From: Magnaporthiopsis rhizophila
Taxonomy: Eukaryota > Ascomycota > Sordariomycetes > Magnaporthales > Magnaporthaceae
Assembly (NCBI GenBank): GCA_003049465.1
Contig: PYSS01000002.1
Location: forward strand, 620,001 to 684,000
DNA length: 64,000 bases
Reading direction: 5' to 3'
Program-made: the position numbers and the translations under genes
In this document: positions 22,578 to 34,910 of the stretch, piece after piece
Position numbering within the stretch: position 1 is the first letter of the stretch
Layout of the letters: each line of letters opens with the position of its first letter
The notes under the pieces: model-generated
Databases searched by the model: none
The model's input: the letters and a program-made list of their open reading frames with translations, nothing else
Told to the model about the DNA's origin: nothing

Positions 22578-23999
22578 AGCGCATGGTTGGTTTCACCGCG
22601 GGATCCCCTAGGGAGGCGGTTAGTGTTCAATGCCGGGATGGAGACCCTTGATGTTCAATAAGCGCAGCCGCCGTGGCCGACCGCATGTTTATTGGGAGAA
22701 GCGGTGGAGACGGACGAAGGGCGGTTCAGGGTTTTTAGTTCTGGACGTTCTGGAAGCGGAATGGAGCTGGAGCATCACGACTCTGCACGAGCTGCAACGG
22801 ATCCAAGTCACGTGACGGACCCCATTGGAGCTTGCGTCTGCCGCCATCCTCATGCTCTGCTGCCCGAGTCGATCTAAGAAAAATTCACGACCAAACCTAG
22901 ATCGGCTTGCCAATCCTTGAACAGCAACTGTTAAAGGGAGACGGCCCTGTGCGACAAGACAAGCAAATGGCCGCGTCTCGCATCTCGCCTGCTGCCATTT
23001 TTGGTAAAGACAAGAACGGTGCAGTTTTTACACGCGGGCAAAACGCGCGGTGGAAGCCTATTGGTCGCCGACGTGCAGCCTCGAAGCGCCGGATCCTCCT
23101 CGTCTCAGGAGGCCATACCGCCTATCGTTCTGATCCCGCCCGCCAGAGTGCATGTGCACACACAGCCACTGGCTACGGTGCACCCACCCACCACCACCAA
23201 CAACCATCACCAAAATACCTTTCGGTCTCCACCCCTCCTGCGGCCCGTCGACCGGACCGGGCACCAAAATGGGTCGCCTCGTGGAACGGGACAGGTTGCG
23301 ATGAAAAAATGGGAGGGGCCGGTGTTTTGCTGTTGCTTGCGTTTGCTACTGCTGGAAACAGCACTGGCAGACAGCGAGGTGCGGAGGTGCCCAGGCAAGG
23401 CTCTCGAACGGCTCAGGAACGCGAACAAGAACAGCGCATGCACCACCCCCGCGGCAAATCCGGCGCTTCCATTGGCCCCCGCCGAACGTGCAGGTAGCCA
23501 ACTGCCGCGCTACTGACGCGGGCTCCTTCCATCGTCCATTCACCAGGCATTTGCCGCGCCGGGGCTGCATGTTCTGCTCCTTGGGCTTCCAGAGCTCTGG
23601 GTCAGGCTCGACGGCCCCTTGTTATTTTTCATTCCCCCCTGTCCCCATTCGTGAGCCCTGCAGGTGCTGTAAAAAATGACCATCCAACCGCCCGAGAGGG
23701 AGCGAGGCAGCTGCAAGGGCATCGAAGTGCATCAGCCTATCTATACATATGTGTGGCAGCACCCAGCCGCCCCTCCCGACGCACGCATCTTTCCCGTGCC
23801 ATTCATTGCCTCTTCGCAAGAGTGCAAGGAGCCCAGTTCCCAAAATACAACAAGAAGCCTGGTCTGCTTCTTGATCAACAGCGTCTTTCGTTTTTTGTTG
23901 ACCGACCATTCTTTCTTCCTTGTGTTTAGCGTCGCGTCTTCTTTCCGTTCCGCACTCTTCTTCATGTGCTCGTTATTATAATCAGATACCCCCTCCAGC
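22578..23999. other. Intergenic with pyrimidine-rich leader
   Basis: About 1.4 kb. The last ~150 bases (23850-23985) are T/C-rich, a usual fungal transcription-start context for the gene at 24000. Open frames at 22907-23516 have no domain and overlap in several frames; I regard them as chance. Confidence 0.45.
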
Positions 24000-25484
24000 A
24001 TGTTTCTCCACGATGCTTCGGTCCTCATTTATTTCTACTTACTGCTGGTGCCGGTGACAGGCCTTAGTGGTGATGATGGCGGTCTAGCTGAAGAGAGGGG
24101 ATTCTCTCTACGACGAGACACGCCCTTGAGGAGAGCCCTGGCCAGGTCAAGGATAGCCCGTCGACAGGCCGACCCCGACAGCTGCCCGACCCAAGACGAC
24201 ACGCCCTGCTCGCGCGGATACCCGTCCAAGTTCTGCTGCCAAAAGGGCGAGACCTGCATGTCCCTCGCCGGCCACACGACGGCCCTGTGCTGCCCCGAGG
24301 GCTCCAGCTGCCGGTCTCTCTACCCGATATCGTGCAACATCTCGCTGCAGAACGTCACGGCCAACCCGGGCGCCGCCGTCGCCACCACGGAGCTCAACAC
24401 GCCGCTGCCGCGCTGTGCCGACGGGTGCTGTCCGTTTGGATACTCGTGCGACTCGGCCACCGCGTCCTATTGCGTCCGGAACCAGGACCAGAGCAAGTTT
24501 GTTGCTCCTGCCAGCTCCTCGTCTTCGACCCGTAGGCCAACCTCGACAATATCGGGAGTCTTTGTTGTTACAACCAGCACTGCTGCCGCGACTCGGACCA
24601 CTACCACCAGCTTCTCCAGCAGCAGGAGTAGTACCACCAGCTCCAGCGAACCTACAGACACCACCACCACCGCACCAGCCGCCTCGTCCGAGACTGCCTC
24701 TCCAGCAAACGGCACTGCGGCGGCGGTCGCGCCACCCTCGGCCCCGTCCCGGCAGGTCGTCGGCATCGCCGTCGGCACGTCGCTCGGCGCCTTCGCCATG
24801 GTCGGCGGGCTGCTAGCGGTCGCGTACCTCCGGCGCGGCAAGCTGTCCGCCGTAAAATCCTCCGTTACCGCCGCCGTAGCAGCATGCCGGAGGCGCAGCC
24901 GCAGGATCCCCGCCCCGTTTTGGGCGTCCAACAGCAACAACGGCGACCATTTCAAATTCGGCTGGGGCGGCCAGTACTCCCCGCCGCCTCCGCCCTACCC
25001 GTACGCGGACCAGCAGCCGCTGCACCTGAGCCTAGATCAGTGCAAGCGCATCCCCCGCCGCAAGACGGTGCCCAGCCGGCGCCGGCCCGAAATGGCAGCA
25101 GCAGCAGCAGAGGCCGCCTCTGAGCCCGTCGAGCTGCCCGCCACGCCCGTGCCCTGGGCGGCGCGTCCTGCTGCTGTCCGGTCGTCCCGGAGCAGTGAGA
25201 CGTTCCTGCCGAGGAGGAGTAGGGCTGCAGCAGCCGAGAGCTTCTTCCTGCCCAGGAGGATGGGGGCAGGAGTGGATGGCGCCGGGGGTGGTGGAGGCGG
25301 CGGCGACAAGAGGACGAGCTTCAGGATGCACCCGAGGACGGGCACCAACTCGAGCTTCTCGCGCCCTTTTCACCAGGCGCAGCCGCCGCCCCAGCAGCAG
25401 CAGCCTGAATTTCCCACGCCTCCGCCGTCGGCTTGGCCGCGCCCTTTGCGCCTGAACCGGGGGAATGAACAGTCGTTTGTTTGA
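24000..25484 (+). CDS. Cys-rich, Ser/Thr-stalked single-pass membrane protein
   Basis: Single exon, 494 aa. Layout: hydrophobic signal peptide (residues ~1-22); a dibasic stretch with a likely Kex2-type site (ARRQ); an extracellular domain with 14 cysteines, including three CC pairs (FCCQKG, LCCPEG, GCCPFGYSC), at about 60-160; a Ser/Thr-rich, probably O-mannosylated stalk to ~240; one membrane helix (GIAVGTSLGAFAMVGGLLAV) near 253-275 followed by basic residues; and a long Pro/Arg-rich cytoplasmic tail. The plan resembles fungal wall-stress sensors (Wsc/Mid2 type), but the Cys pattern is not a WSC domain. A plasma-membrane protein facing the wall is likely; its function is unknown. Confidence 0.82.
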   Translation: MFLHDASVLIYFYLLLVPVTGLSGDDGGLAEERGFSLRRDTPLRRALARSRIARRQADPDSCPTQDDTPCSRGYPSKFCCQKGETCMSLAGHTTALCCPEGSSCRSLYPISCNISLQNVTANPGAAVATTELNTPLPRCADGCCPFGYSCDSATASYCVRNQDQSKFVAPASSSSSTRRPTSTISGVFVVTTSTAAATRTTTTSFSSSRSSTTSSSEPTDTTTTAPAASSETASPANGTAAAVAPPSAPSRQVVGIAVGTSLGAFAMVGGLLAVAYLRRGKLSAVKSSVTAAVAACRRRSRRIPAPFWASNSNNGDHFKFGWGGQYSPPPPPYPYADQQPLHLSLDQCKRIPRRKTVPSRRRPEMAAAAAEAASEPVELPATPVPWAARPAAVRSSRSSETFLPRRSRAAAAESFFLPRRMGAGVDGAGGGGGGGDKRTSFRMHPRTGTNSSFSRPFHQAQPPPQQQQPEFPTPPPSAWPRPLRLNRGNEQSFV

Positions 25485-26915
25485 GATGCATTACTTGGCC
25501 ATTCTTGTTTTTGCTTTCGTCCACGAGCATCTCTTCTGTTGTCAAGCATGGGTTTTTCAGATGCATTTTCTCTTTTTTTTTTTTTTTTGTCCTTCTTCCG
25601 TTTCCTCTTCTCTTCCCTCCTTCTTCCTCCATTTCTATCCTCTTTTCTCTTGTCTTTCTTTTCCACATCTACACTTTACCCTGTCACTTCAGACGATTGA
25701 TGAATACCCTGGCAAGCAGGCGTGGCTTGCTCTTATTCCACACTTTACGTTTCACAGCTCATCACTGTCGATATACACTCACGTTATATACAACCTTGCG
25801 CGACACGATGCGTCTGTGTCGACAATACAATGAGGTTAACGCATAGCAACCTTGGACCCGTAGAATATCAACGTGGTGACCTCAGGCCTGTGGAAGTGGC
25901 TGCTGGGAGAGCACGCCCTACACAGGTGGGATTGTGAATGGACCCCGCCTGGCCGGCTTTGAGTGGCGCGCAGACCTCAAAATCGACGATGAAAAGCCTT
26001 CAGCCACGTCCATCTTGCTACTCTAGAGAAGCACAGAAAACAGACAAAACGCCCCAGACCCTGTGGAATTCGAGCTGGCCCATCCTGCCTAGCCATCCAC
26101 ATGTAGCATTCGGCGTTGCGGGTTAGGCGTATTTGTTGTTGCAGAGGGCGGCCATGTCCCTGGGCACCAAAACGGGGACGAAAGGGCCCTCGCAGTTCTG
26201 CTAGACTCGCGAGATCCGGGAATCAAAGAGAGAAGAATAACGCAAATATTCCAGCAGCAGCCAAAAGCGGACCTGGCGGCGTTGGCGAAGAGACAGAACA
26301 AGATGGCGGGATAGAGATTGGTCAAAGTATGGCAATGGGAACGAGCGAAGACGGCCGGGCAGCAGAGTGAGCGTAGGAAAGATGCTCGCGAAGGAAACGA
26401 AAGTCCCTCTTCGAACGATTACCTCTTCAATGATGGATCCAGCCCACCTCTCCCCTCCTTTCGTGCCGAGGCGTAATTCCTTCCACTCCAGCCGGACCAA
26501 ATCTGGCGGAGTGGTCGAGTAGTGATTGGGGCCCGACAGCATCGTTTTTGATAGGTCGCCTTTCCCTCCACTCGCTTTGGTTTCTAACTCGGTCAGGCTT
26601 TGATCTGCCCCTTTACAATTCCTGTTTTAGCGCCCAACCGAGATTCGAATGGACGTCCCCGTCCCGCGTCGAACCAAGCGTCGCGCTGATTCGCAGTGCG
26701 GAGAGCCTCGGGCACATATACCGGTCGAGCCGTATGGTCGATTCCAGCTCTGGGATACCAACCGATCGCCTCCTTTACCCTCAAAGCCGCGGAAACTTAG
26801 GGCATCGGCTCGGACGGGGGCAGCAGCAGCAGCAACCGCCTAGCTACTGCAAGCTCGCGTTCCACTACCACCTGGCATTGCGTGTCAAAAAGGGAGGAAA
26901 ACCAGGACCTGATAC
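25485..26915. other. Intergenic between two convergent 3' ends
   Basis: T16 run at 25573-25588 within a T/C-rich 3' region of the membrane-protein gene. The open frame 26548-27345 (+) overlaps the antisense of a real exon and is not supported. Confidence 0.45.
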
Positions 26916-29534
26916 TTATCGCCATGGTAGGCCCAGCTCCATGTCCATCCGCTCGTTCACGACCTCCAGCGCCTCCATGACTAAGATACTCTCTGGGCCG
27001 TTGCTCCTAAACTCGCTCCGTAGACTGATCGTCCCTGTCGGACACGTGGCCAGCACCTTCACCACGGGCCCCTGCTTCTTGGCCTCGGATGCCGCCACCA
27101 GACCCAGCAGACACCGCAGCACTACTAACATGCCCTCCTTGAACTGTGCCGCCTCGTACTCGCCGATCCCGTCGACAACCACCACTAGCGTCTTGTCTCG
27201 CGGCAGCCACTTTACTAGCCACTCGAACAGAGCACACAGCGCGACGAGGTCAGCCGCCGCCGTCGTACTGTTACCGTCAGCACTCCCGGCTAGCTGCTCT
27301 AGGCTCAGCCCCAGGTCGCCCTGCTGGAATCGGTACCCGACGTAGTGCTGCTCCAGGAGCTGGGCGATCAAGGCCCTGACCATGGCGGCCGCTCCGGCAT
27401 GCGCGTCGTCGCGCCGCGCGTGCAGCCCGCAAAAGAAGACCAGCGTGGCGAACCCGGCGCCCCTCGCCCTGAGACTCTCGGTCAGCGAGGCCGTCACCAG
27501 ACTCACCGCGGCCCCGGCCTGCACGGGCTCGAGGCTGGGATCGCCCAGGATCAGCAGCTCGCGGGACGACGGTGCTGTCGCCCAGGCGCGGAATTCCCGC
27601 GCTTGGATGATCTCTTGGGCGCGGAGTCGGTAGGGTATGGGGATGGATTCGGACTGGGAGAGTGCGGTCTGCACGTCGCGCTTATCGAGCCCAGAGAGGC
27701 TTCCGAGTGCCGACAGTAGCGCGGTTACGGGGATGGTTGTCGGTTCTGCGACGGGTGGTGGACGAGGGACCGGGAGGAGCTGCTGGTAATATTGGGGATG
27801 GGCGTAGGCTGGTGGTGGAGATGTTAGATAGGAAGGGTTTTGGGGGTAGAACTGCTGCTGCTGCTGCTGGTGCTGGTGCTGGTAATATGCCACGTAGGGG
27901 TCCTGTGGCCATGGTGGTGGTGGTGGACCATAAGTGTTCTGCGGTGGCCACTGGGGCGGTGATTGCTGCTGCTGCTGCTGCTCGGGCCCAGGAGACGGGT
28001 TTCGCGACGTCGCAGCTGAGGAGTGGCTTCGAATGGAAGCCTCGAACTCTGCCCCGGTCGTTGAGGTTAGCACACACGCGTCATTTGTCCAAGACAAAGT
28101 CTACGTACCTTGTCGAAGCGACTCTCTGATGTTCTCGGCATAGTCGTCAAAGAGTATCTTCACCCCATTCATGATGTTCGCTTGGAGTTGGGCGTCCCGA
28201 GCTTCCTGCTCGGCCTTGAAATTGGCGTCGCGGACCTCTTGCTGCTGGGTGAACTGCTGCATATGTTCATGCACGATGCCGCCGACGCTGTCGAGCCGCA
28301 GCATGATCTCTCGGCCCTGGCTGACGATCTTGTCGGTTTTCAACGAGATGGCCATGGCATTTTCGACATTTAGGAGTCTTAGCTCTTCGATGTCTGGTTT
28401 AAAGCCGACCGGCCGAGAGTCAGAGAAAGGCTTATTAGCTGTAGAGAAAAAAAACCAACCGAGAACTTACTGGCAAGAGTCAACCCCGAAGCCTTTTGTA
28501 GCCCCCAGATGTGGGACTCTTCGACCCGCTCCATGAGCTCCTTGGTCCGCTCGGGGATCATTTCGATACTGTCAATGAGGTCCTGCTTCCCGATCCCTAC
28601 TGCCCTGCTCACTGAAAAAAGGGGGTGAGAGTATTAGTGAGTATCACGTCTAAATGGAAGCTTTCGATTTGCCTTACACGTGTGGCTGAGAAAGTAAAGT
28701 ATGGCCCTCTCCACCGCCTTGAGGATGCACGCAATCAGATCCACCGAGGCCTCCTTGATGTTCGGGTCGCCTGGGAAGGCGGCTAGAAAGATCTCGACCT
28801 TGGAGAATCCCTTCTTCATATCCTCCTCGTCAGCGAACCCAGTTACTTTTATACGAGTTTTGGCCGAGGCACCGAGAGCCTGTGTCTTGCCGTTAGCAAT
28901 CTCATTCCACAAATACACCCACCGCAGATAATAGCCTAAACTGCCAACTCACACCAAGCAACAAACCCAAGACAGACTTGACCAGAGACACGTAAGCCCC
29001 CTCGTCCGGGACCTCCGCGATGACCTCCTGCAGGGTCTCGGCATGGTCGGCTACCGTGCGGTAGATGTTCTTGAGCCGGCTCAGCACGGGCTTGCCGGCC
29101 GCGTTGAATACGTCCTGGGCGTTCTGGAGGTTCTCATGGATGCCCCGCCACTCCTTCTTGGCCCGGATGGAGTACTGCGGCTTCTCGACCAGCGCCCCCG
29201 GCTCGGGCTGGTTCTGGGCGCTGAACCGCCTCATGGCCGGCTCGAGGATGGCGTTCCAGAAGACCATGGCTTCCACGGCCGGGACGAGCTCTCGGACGGG
29301 CGGCTCAATCTTTCTCTCCCTGGCCACCTCAGGGCAGGCCTTTTCTCCTGTCGAGGACGGCGGCATAGCAGCAGCGGCGGTCTTGAGGGGTTCGAACCGG
29401 TTTGATTGCGGGTTGTAGTACACATGGGCGCCCCTGAGGACGTCGAGCTTGCGGGGCAGTGTGGTTTGTATAAAGTTGACCGACGGCGGCAGCTGGCGCC
29501 CGGCCGGGATGGGGTGCGGTTGCTGCTGCTCCAT
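26916..29534 (-). CDS. STAND-like protein: helical N-terminus, coiled coil, degenerate NTPase domain
   Basis: Five exons: 29534-28953, 28879-28678, 28611-28471, 28393-28109, 28048-26916 (780 aa; all junctions GT-AG and in frame). Residues ~60-265 form a helical domain (SVLGLLLG, then FLAAFPGDPNIKEASVDL) resembling the N-terminal domain, termed DUF7708, of many fungal STAND proteins. A coiled coil follows (about 320-390), then a Gln/Pro-rich linker (about 410-470), then a P-loop-NTPase-like C-terminus. There, Walker B is clear (LVVVVDGIGEYE), but the expected Walker A reads LILGDPSLEPVQAGAAV with no GKT/GKS, so ATP binding is doubtful. No TPR, WD or ankyrin repeats follow. STAND proteins act in fungal self/non-self recognition and cell death. 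This may be a truncated or regulatory member. Family naming is from memory of the pattern. Confidence 0.75.
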
Positions 29535-30477
29535 CGAGGAGAGATATGTTGCGGTGCACAGGCGGAGGAACTGGTGATGCAGGTTGCAGAGGAGGCGCCG
29601 CCGGAGTTGCGCACATCAAAGTAGCGGCAAAGGGTGACGTACCCGAGGAACTGCCTGGCATCCGGGAAAGATGGACATCAGGATATCGTGAGCCACCCGA
29701 AAGGGTTAGGCTTCCACATTACCAAGCATGTGCTCATTCGCCACAGAATAGCAGTCGGAGCCTGTCGGTATCGGCTGGCGCACTTCCAAAGCCGCGCCCT
29801 TCGGATGGCATTGTCTCTGGACGAAGCCGGGGTGGTATAACATCGGACATTGCCAGTCGAGAACAGAAATGATTGACGCGCCATGCAGTAAAGCTGGGAG
29901 GGAATTTCCTTTCCTGGACTTCAGCTGATATGCTGTTGCATATGCAGTGGCTATGGCGGCAGTAGTGACAAGTGCCCACCAATAAAATTTCGAGAAAGCG
30001 GACAGGAAATGTCGCAGGGATATCAAGGATTTGGTGTTATGGAGTATTGTCAACCATGTGCCATGCAGTCAGGCTGGAGAATTTTCCTTTCCTAGACTTC
30101 AGCTGAGACGCCGTTGCATATATGCAGTAGCTCTAGCGGCAACTGTAGTAGTGGCCACCAATGGCAGAAAATGCCGCAGCGATGTCAAAGTGCAGTATTG
30201 ATGCCCAATGGGCCTCAGTCATCAACCACAGAAGCCACTCTTCAGGGACCGAGATGATCGGTGCAGTCAGAGCCTCACCCCAGAACGAGGCTCCGTGTGT
30301 TACACGACGGTGAATAAGTATTTCCGATCCCAGGTCCTCCAAAGTCTCCAGGTTTCCCCTAGTTCTCCGCAAAGCGTGTTCCGCCCGGAAAGGTCCTGTT
30401 CATCGAGTGGCAAGTTACCAGTTCTGCCACTTCTACCGCTTACGGGCTCCAGCCTCGTCCTACGCGTTGTATTTTCC
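29535..30477. promoter_or_regulatory. Divergent promoter region of the STAND-like and AAA genes
   Basis: The only DNA between two head-to-head genes. It contains the imperfect direct repeat described separately. An in-frame extension of the AAA gene reaches back to a Met at 30208, but its sequence is compositionally non-coding. Confidence 0.5.
29881..30188. repeat. Imperfect direct repeat, two copies about 180 bp apart
   Basis: Copy 1 (29881 to about 30027) and copy 2 (30061 to about 30188) share the order of blocks CCATGCAGT, CCTTTCCT.GACTTCAGCTGA, GTTGCATAT..ATGCAGT, then CCACCAAT and a closing AATG.CGCAG..AT.TCAA. They differ by scattered substitutions and by a ~15-base gap near the end. 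The starts are exactly 180 bp apart. Possible meanings are a local tandem duplication, a pair of regulatory sites, or remnants of a small mobile element. Confidence 0.75.
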
Positions 30478-33400
30478 ATGGACCCAGCTTGCGCGATGCA
30501 AGAGAGGGACAACCCTCCGAGTCCCGCCCCGTCGCACCATGATAGCGACATCAGCTCCACGCCTTCAGCGGATAGCCGCTCTTCAACGCCTGCTACATCG
30601 GTGGACACGCCTATGGACAAACAGGAGAGCGGCATCGACAGTGCACGCGAAGACGGCCATGACCGCGCCCACGACCACGACGGCACTACCACTCCACGCT
30701 GCCCTCCTGCTCGTTCCCAGCCCGACAAAATGGAAGAGCGACTGCGTGAACTCCAGGGCAAGCTGGCTCAGCTCGAGCAGCAGAGCAGTCTCGAGAGGCT
30801 CGCACGGCAAAAGATGGAGAAGCAGTTTATGGATGGACTGTTCCCCATGGCCACGGTGGCTCTGACGGAAGCTCTGGCTGGGCAGCCCTTGAGTAGAGTT
30901 GTTGCGGACGAAGACGGTTATGATGAGATACGGAATGATATGGGCATCGCAGACGTGAAGACTGCCGACAAAGACCCGTCGGTCGGCCGGTACACTGCCG
31001 TCACCGTCAGCCTCCTTGAGTCTCAGCTGACCCGCCTGAAGCGCGATCTCGGCAACATCACCAAGCTCCAGGAGGAGCGAGACCGCCTGCAAGACATGAA
31101 GACGCTGTGGGAGCGGGACCGTGAAGAGATGAAGAAGAAGCTCCAGGAGCAGCAGCAGCAGCAGGCCGACCAGTCCGGCGCTGGCGGCCAGCCTACCGAT
31201 TCAGCCAACTTGCCCACCGACGAGAGTAGCGCCGTTCCGGCCGTCCCTACTCAGAAGGCCACCCTCAACCAAGTCACCTGGGAGGGTTGGCGGCTCTGCC
31301 ACTTGCGGCCTAAAGGGTTTTCTTGTGCCATAGACGTCCTCGATGGCGAGCCCGACGTCTCGTTCGAGCAGCCCATGTACTACAACTACTGGGAGCCGGC
31401 CAGGATACCCAAGGGGGCGGCGGCCAAGCAGCGCTTCAACATAGCCCCCAAAGATAGCGCGGGTGTCGTGCCGGGCCAGGGGCCCATCGCCGAGCGCATC
31501 CGCATCAACTCGAAGCACATCCTGCGCATCCTGTCCAAGATCCATGGCGAAGACGTCAGCGAGGACGACTCGCCGCTGGTTATGATCCGACCGTACAAGG
31601 GGCTGAACTACTACGACAAGGCTATTCGAGCAAAGCTGCTGGAGCTCAAGGCCGAGTTCGGGGCCAAGGACGAGAGACCGCCCCACGACACTCCAACGAC
31701 AGAGGCGACGCCTGAGCAGGTTGACGCTGCGCCTGCGAATGCGGCCAGCGTAGCAGCCGGCGAGAAGGGGGAGGAGTCCAAACCGGAGGATGCCAAGGAC
31801 GAGTGGACGTTTTCTCCCACAGCGTACGAGCACCTCAAGCTCCTCGTCCAGTTCATGAACGAGCAGATCGAGAAAAAGATCAATTACCTGGAGAAGGGCC
31901 AGTTCACCCGGATCCCCTTCACAGATATTTGGTACCTTTTCAGGCCCGGCGTCGAGGTGGTCGACCAGACGCTTCGTCAAGCTTACCGGGTCGTCAACGT
32001 CTCGAGCCCCAGCCACACGGTGTTTCCGCCGTGGCGCACCCGGTGGGACAAAGCGGCCAAGGCGAAAGAGGAGACGCCAGTGATACTCATGTGCGTCTAC
32101 ATCGACTTTGACGGCAAGAATCTCGGTCCGAAAACCCGTAGGGTTCGGATCCCGCGGTACGACAACGAGAAGGCCGTTACATCACTCGAGGTGTTTCCGC
32201 TGCGCTTCGCTGAGCAGAGGATCGGAGGGCTAGTCCAGGCTGCTTCTTCCGGGAAAGGCGACGAGCAGGCCGAGATGTCCCTGCGCGACAAGTTAATCGC
32301 TCGCGGCAAGCTCTTCATGGACATAAACATGACGGGGTTCAAGCACATGCACTACAATGGCCTGACGCTGGACACGCGCGACGAGGTGGACAGCAACGTG
32401 GTCGTCGACTTCCAGGAGGCCTTCGCGTACTTTCAGAACCAGAAGCGGGCCCAGCAGGAGCAAGGCCAGGTCGCCTACACCGAGGACATCTCCTCGTACA
32501 GCTACAACAGGCCGCAAAGGACGGCGCGAGGCCCGGTCAAGGCCGAGTGGCAGCCCGAGCTCAAGAATATTGTTGGCGAGGAGCTGGACACGGAGTTCGA
32601 GGACGATACGTGCACGGCCGAGTGCTGCCGGATCATCAACGAGAAGTACCACCAGGACACCTACGGCGAGAACAAGCGCAACCGGGACTACATCCAACGG
32701 CTGATGCCCGAGGGCCGCGGCGAGCCGCCGCCGAGCATCTACATCCGCCCGCTGCAGGAGATCAAGAGCCAGGAGGAGCAGCTGAGCGACGCTGACCATC
32801 TCATCATGTCGTACCGCGTGTTCGCCTTCGTCCTGCGCAGCCGGAAATGGGCCCAGCTCGACCTCACCCACCTGCGCCCGCCTGAGACGCAGTCGTCGGA
32901 GAAGGTCATGCGGAAGGGCGTCAGCCGGCGCCAGGCGAAGAAGCGGGCCATCAACGACGAGAAACGAGCCGCTCGCGCCGAAGGTCAAGACGACGACAGC
33001 GACCAGGACACCGACCCGGAGGATGACACCGCGTTTGGCCAGCTCGTCTTGCCCCGGGGGCATAAAAAGATGGTCAAATCGCTGGTCGCGCAGCACTTTC
33101 GCGACAGGGAGTCGAAGGAAGGGCAGCAGGTCGATATCGTTAGCGGGAAAGGTAAGTGAAATTGTGCCCCTGGCTCAGGCCCGAAGTGGGAAAGAAAGGC
33201 TTTTGATAGGAAAAACTCACATCATCTTTCTCCTCTTCTAGGAAAGGGCTTGATCATCCTCCTGCACGGCGCTCCCGGCGTTGGAAAGACGACGACAGCT
33301 GGTACGTTTTTATTCCCCTGCGTGATACACTACCGACTCCGATTTGCTGACTGACACTACTCACCTACAGAGGGCGTGGCGGAGAAATTCAAAAGTCCAC

Positions 33401-33905
33401 TGTACCAGATCACCTGCGGTATGAGCCGGCCTACCTTACTACCATACAGCAACTGGACGGCAAAAGACTGACCGTTTTCGTGCTTGTAGGAGATCTGGGC
33501 ACGAGCGCGCCCGAAGTAGAAAAGGCCTTGGAAACGTCCTTCAGCTTGGCAAGTCGGTGGGGGTGCGTCCTCCTGCTAGACGAGGCCGACGTCTTCTTGG
33601 CCGCCCGGTCACGGATCGACTTTCAGCGGAACGGATTGGTTTCGGGTATGTTTTCCTCTTGACATGGGTATCACGGTGACGAAACCGGGAGACAGAGATG
33701 GCTGACCGACCCGTAAACAGTCTTCCTCCGAGTGCTCGAGTACTACACGGGCGTGCTGTTCCTCACCACCAACCGGATCGGCGACTTCGACGAGGCCTTT
33801 GCCTCGCGCATCCACATCAGCCTGTACTATCCGCAGCTGGATCTCGACTCGACGCGCGAGATCTTCGAACTCAACCTCGACATGATCGAGAGCCGGCTGC
33901 AGGAG

Positions 33906-33938
<33 letters not shown>

Positions 33939-34910
33939 CACTTGAAGGGCGACATCCGCATCGACCGCGACGGAATTCTGCAGTACGCCAAGGACTACTT
34001 CGAAAACCCGGCCCACAAGAACGCGAAGTGGAATGGGCGGCAGATCCGCAACGCCTGCCAGACCGCGCTGGCGCTTGCCGAGTTCCGCGCCCACGAGCGG
34101 CGCACCCACAAGGCCGACCTTGCCGCGCGGGAGACGACGGCAGTGCATCTGCGGGTCAAAGACCTCAAGACCGTGGCCGACGCCTACCTCGAGTTCATCA
34201 ACTACCTCAACTCGCTCCGCGGCTTCGACGCCGACGACTGGGCTACCAAGCTGCAGATCCGCGCGCAGGATATCGACGTCGCCGTCCGGATGGCCCTCAT
34301 AAGGGAGAAGGAGAAGGCCAAGGGGAAGGCGGCTGCCGCCGACAAGGAAAAGCAGGCGCATCCGTCGCACCAAACGGACAACAGCAACAAGCAAGACGCA
34401 CCCGTCACCTCCCTGCATCATCCGCCACCACAGCCGCCCTCCACCGTGACAGAGCCCGCGACAGCTTCCGACTTTCCGACTTCTCCTTCTCACCAGCAGC
34501 ACTACGGAGTAGCAGGAGGAGGAGGCTCAGGCAGCGGCCCAGTTCCGCCAATGGCTGCAGCGCGCCCGACAGCACCACAGCCGATCCCTCCCGCTCAAAC
34601 TACCGCTGGCGCAGCGCTTCCCGTGGCGCCGCAAGCGGCGTATCCTCAGCAAGGCTACTACTACGGTCCTCCTGCAGGCGGCGGCGGATATGGGATGCCA
34701 CAGCCGCCGCAAGGTGCACCACCGTATAACCCATGGTATCCACAACATCAACAACCACAGCAGCCTCAACAGCCTCAGCAGCCGTACGGCGGGGCGCCAC
34801 AGCCACCAACCAGCCCGGCACCACCGCCCAATGCCCAGCTTTATTACCAGCAGCCACCGCCACCGGGCCCTGGCCAGGGGCAACCGATCCCGCCGCCGGC
34901 TCGGCCATAA
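30478..34910 (+). CDS. Large AAA-family ATPase (fungal DUF7025-AAA type)
   Basis: Five exons: 30478-33151, 33242-33301, 33371-33418, 33490-33645, 33721-34910 (1375 aa). The small exons 2-4 carry the heart of the ATPase: Walker A GAPGVGKTT (near 902), then Walker B LLLDEAD (near 954), sensor-1 TTNR and an Arg-finger region ASRIH in exon 5. N-terminal to it lie a disordered head, coiled coils (about 85-110 and 185-230) and a long conserved domain seen in many fungal AAA proteins of unknown role (termed DUF7025). After the AAA lid there is a poly-Ser run (AGC repeat 33909-33935) inside the lid region and a Pro/Gln-rich C-terminus from ~1190. Start chosen at MDPACAMQERD. The protein is an ATP-driven remodeller of unknown substrate. 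Its head-to-head neighbour is the STAND-like gene. Confidence 0.85.

Noticed and set aside
30208..30477. N-terminal extension of the AAA protein to the first in-frame Met
   Set aside because: The extension is compositionally unlike the protein and overlaps the divergent promoter; Met at 30478 leads directly into the typical disordered head.
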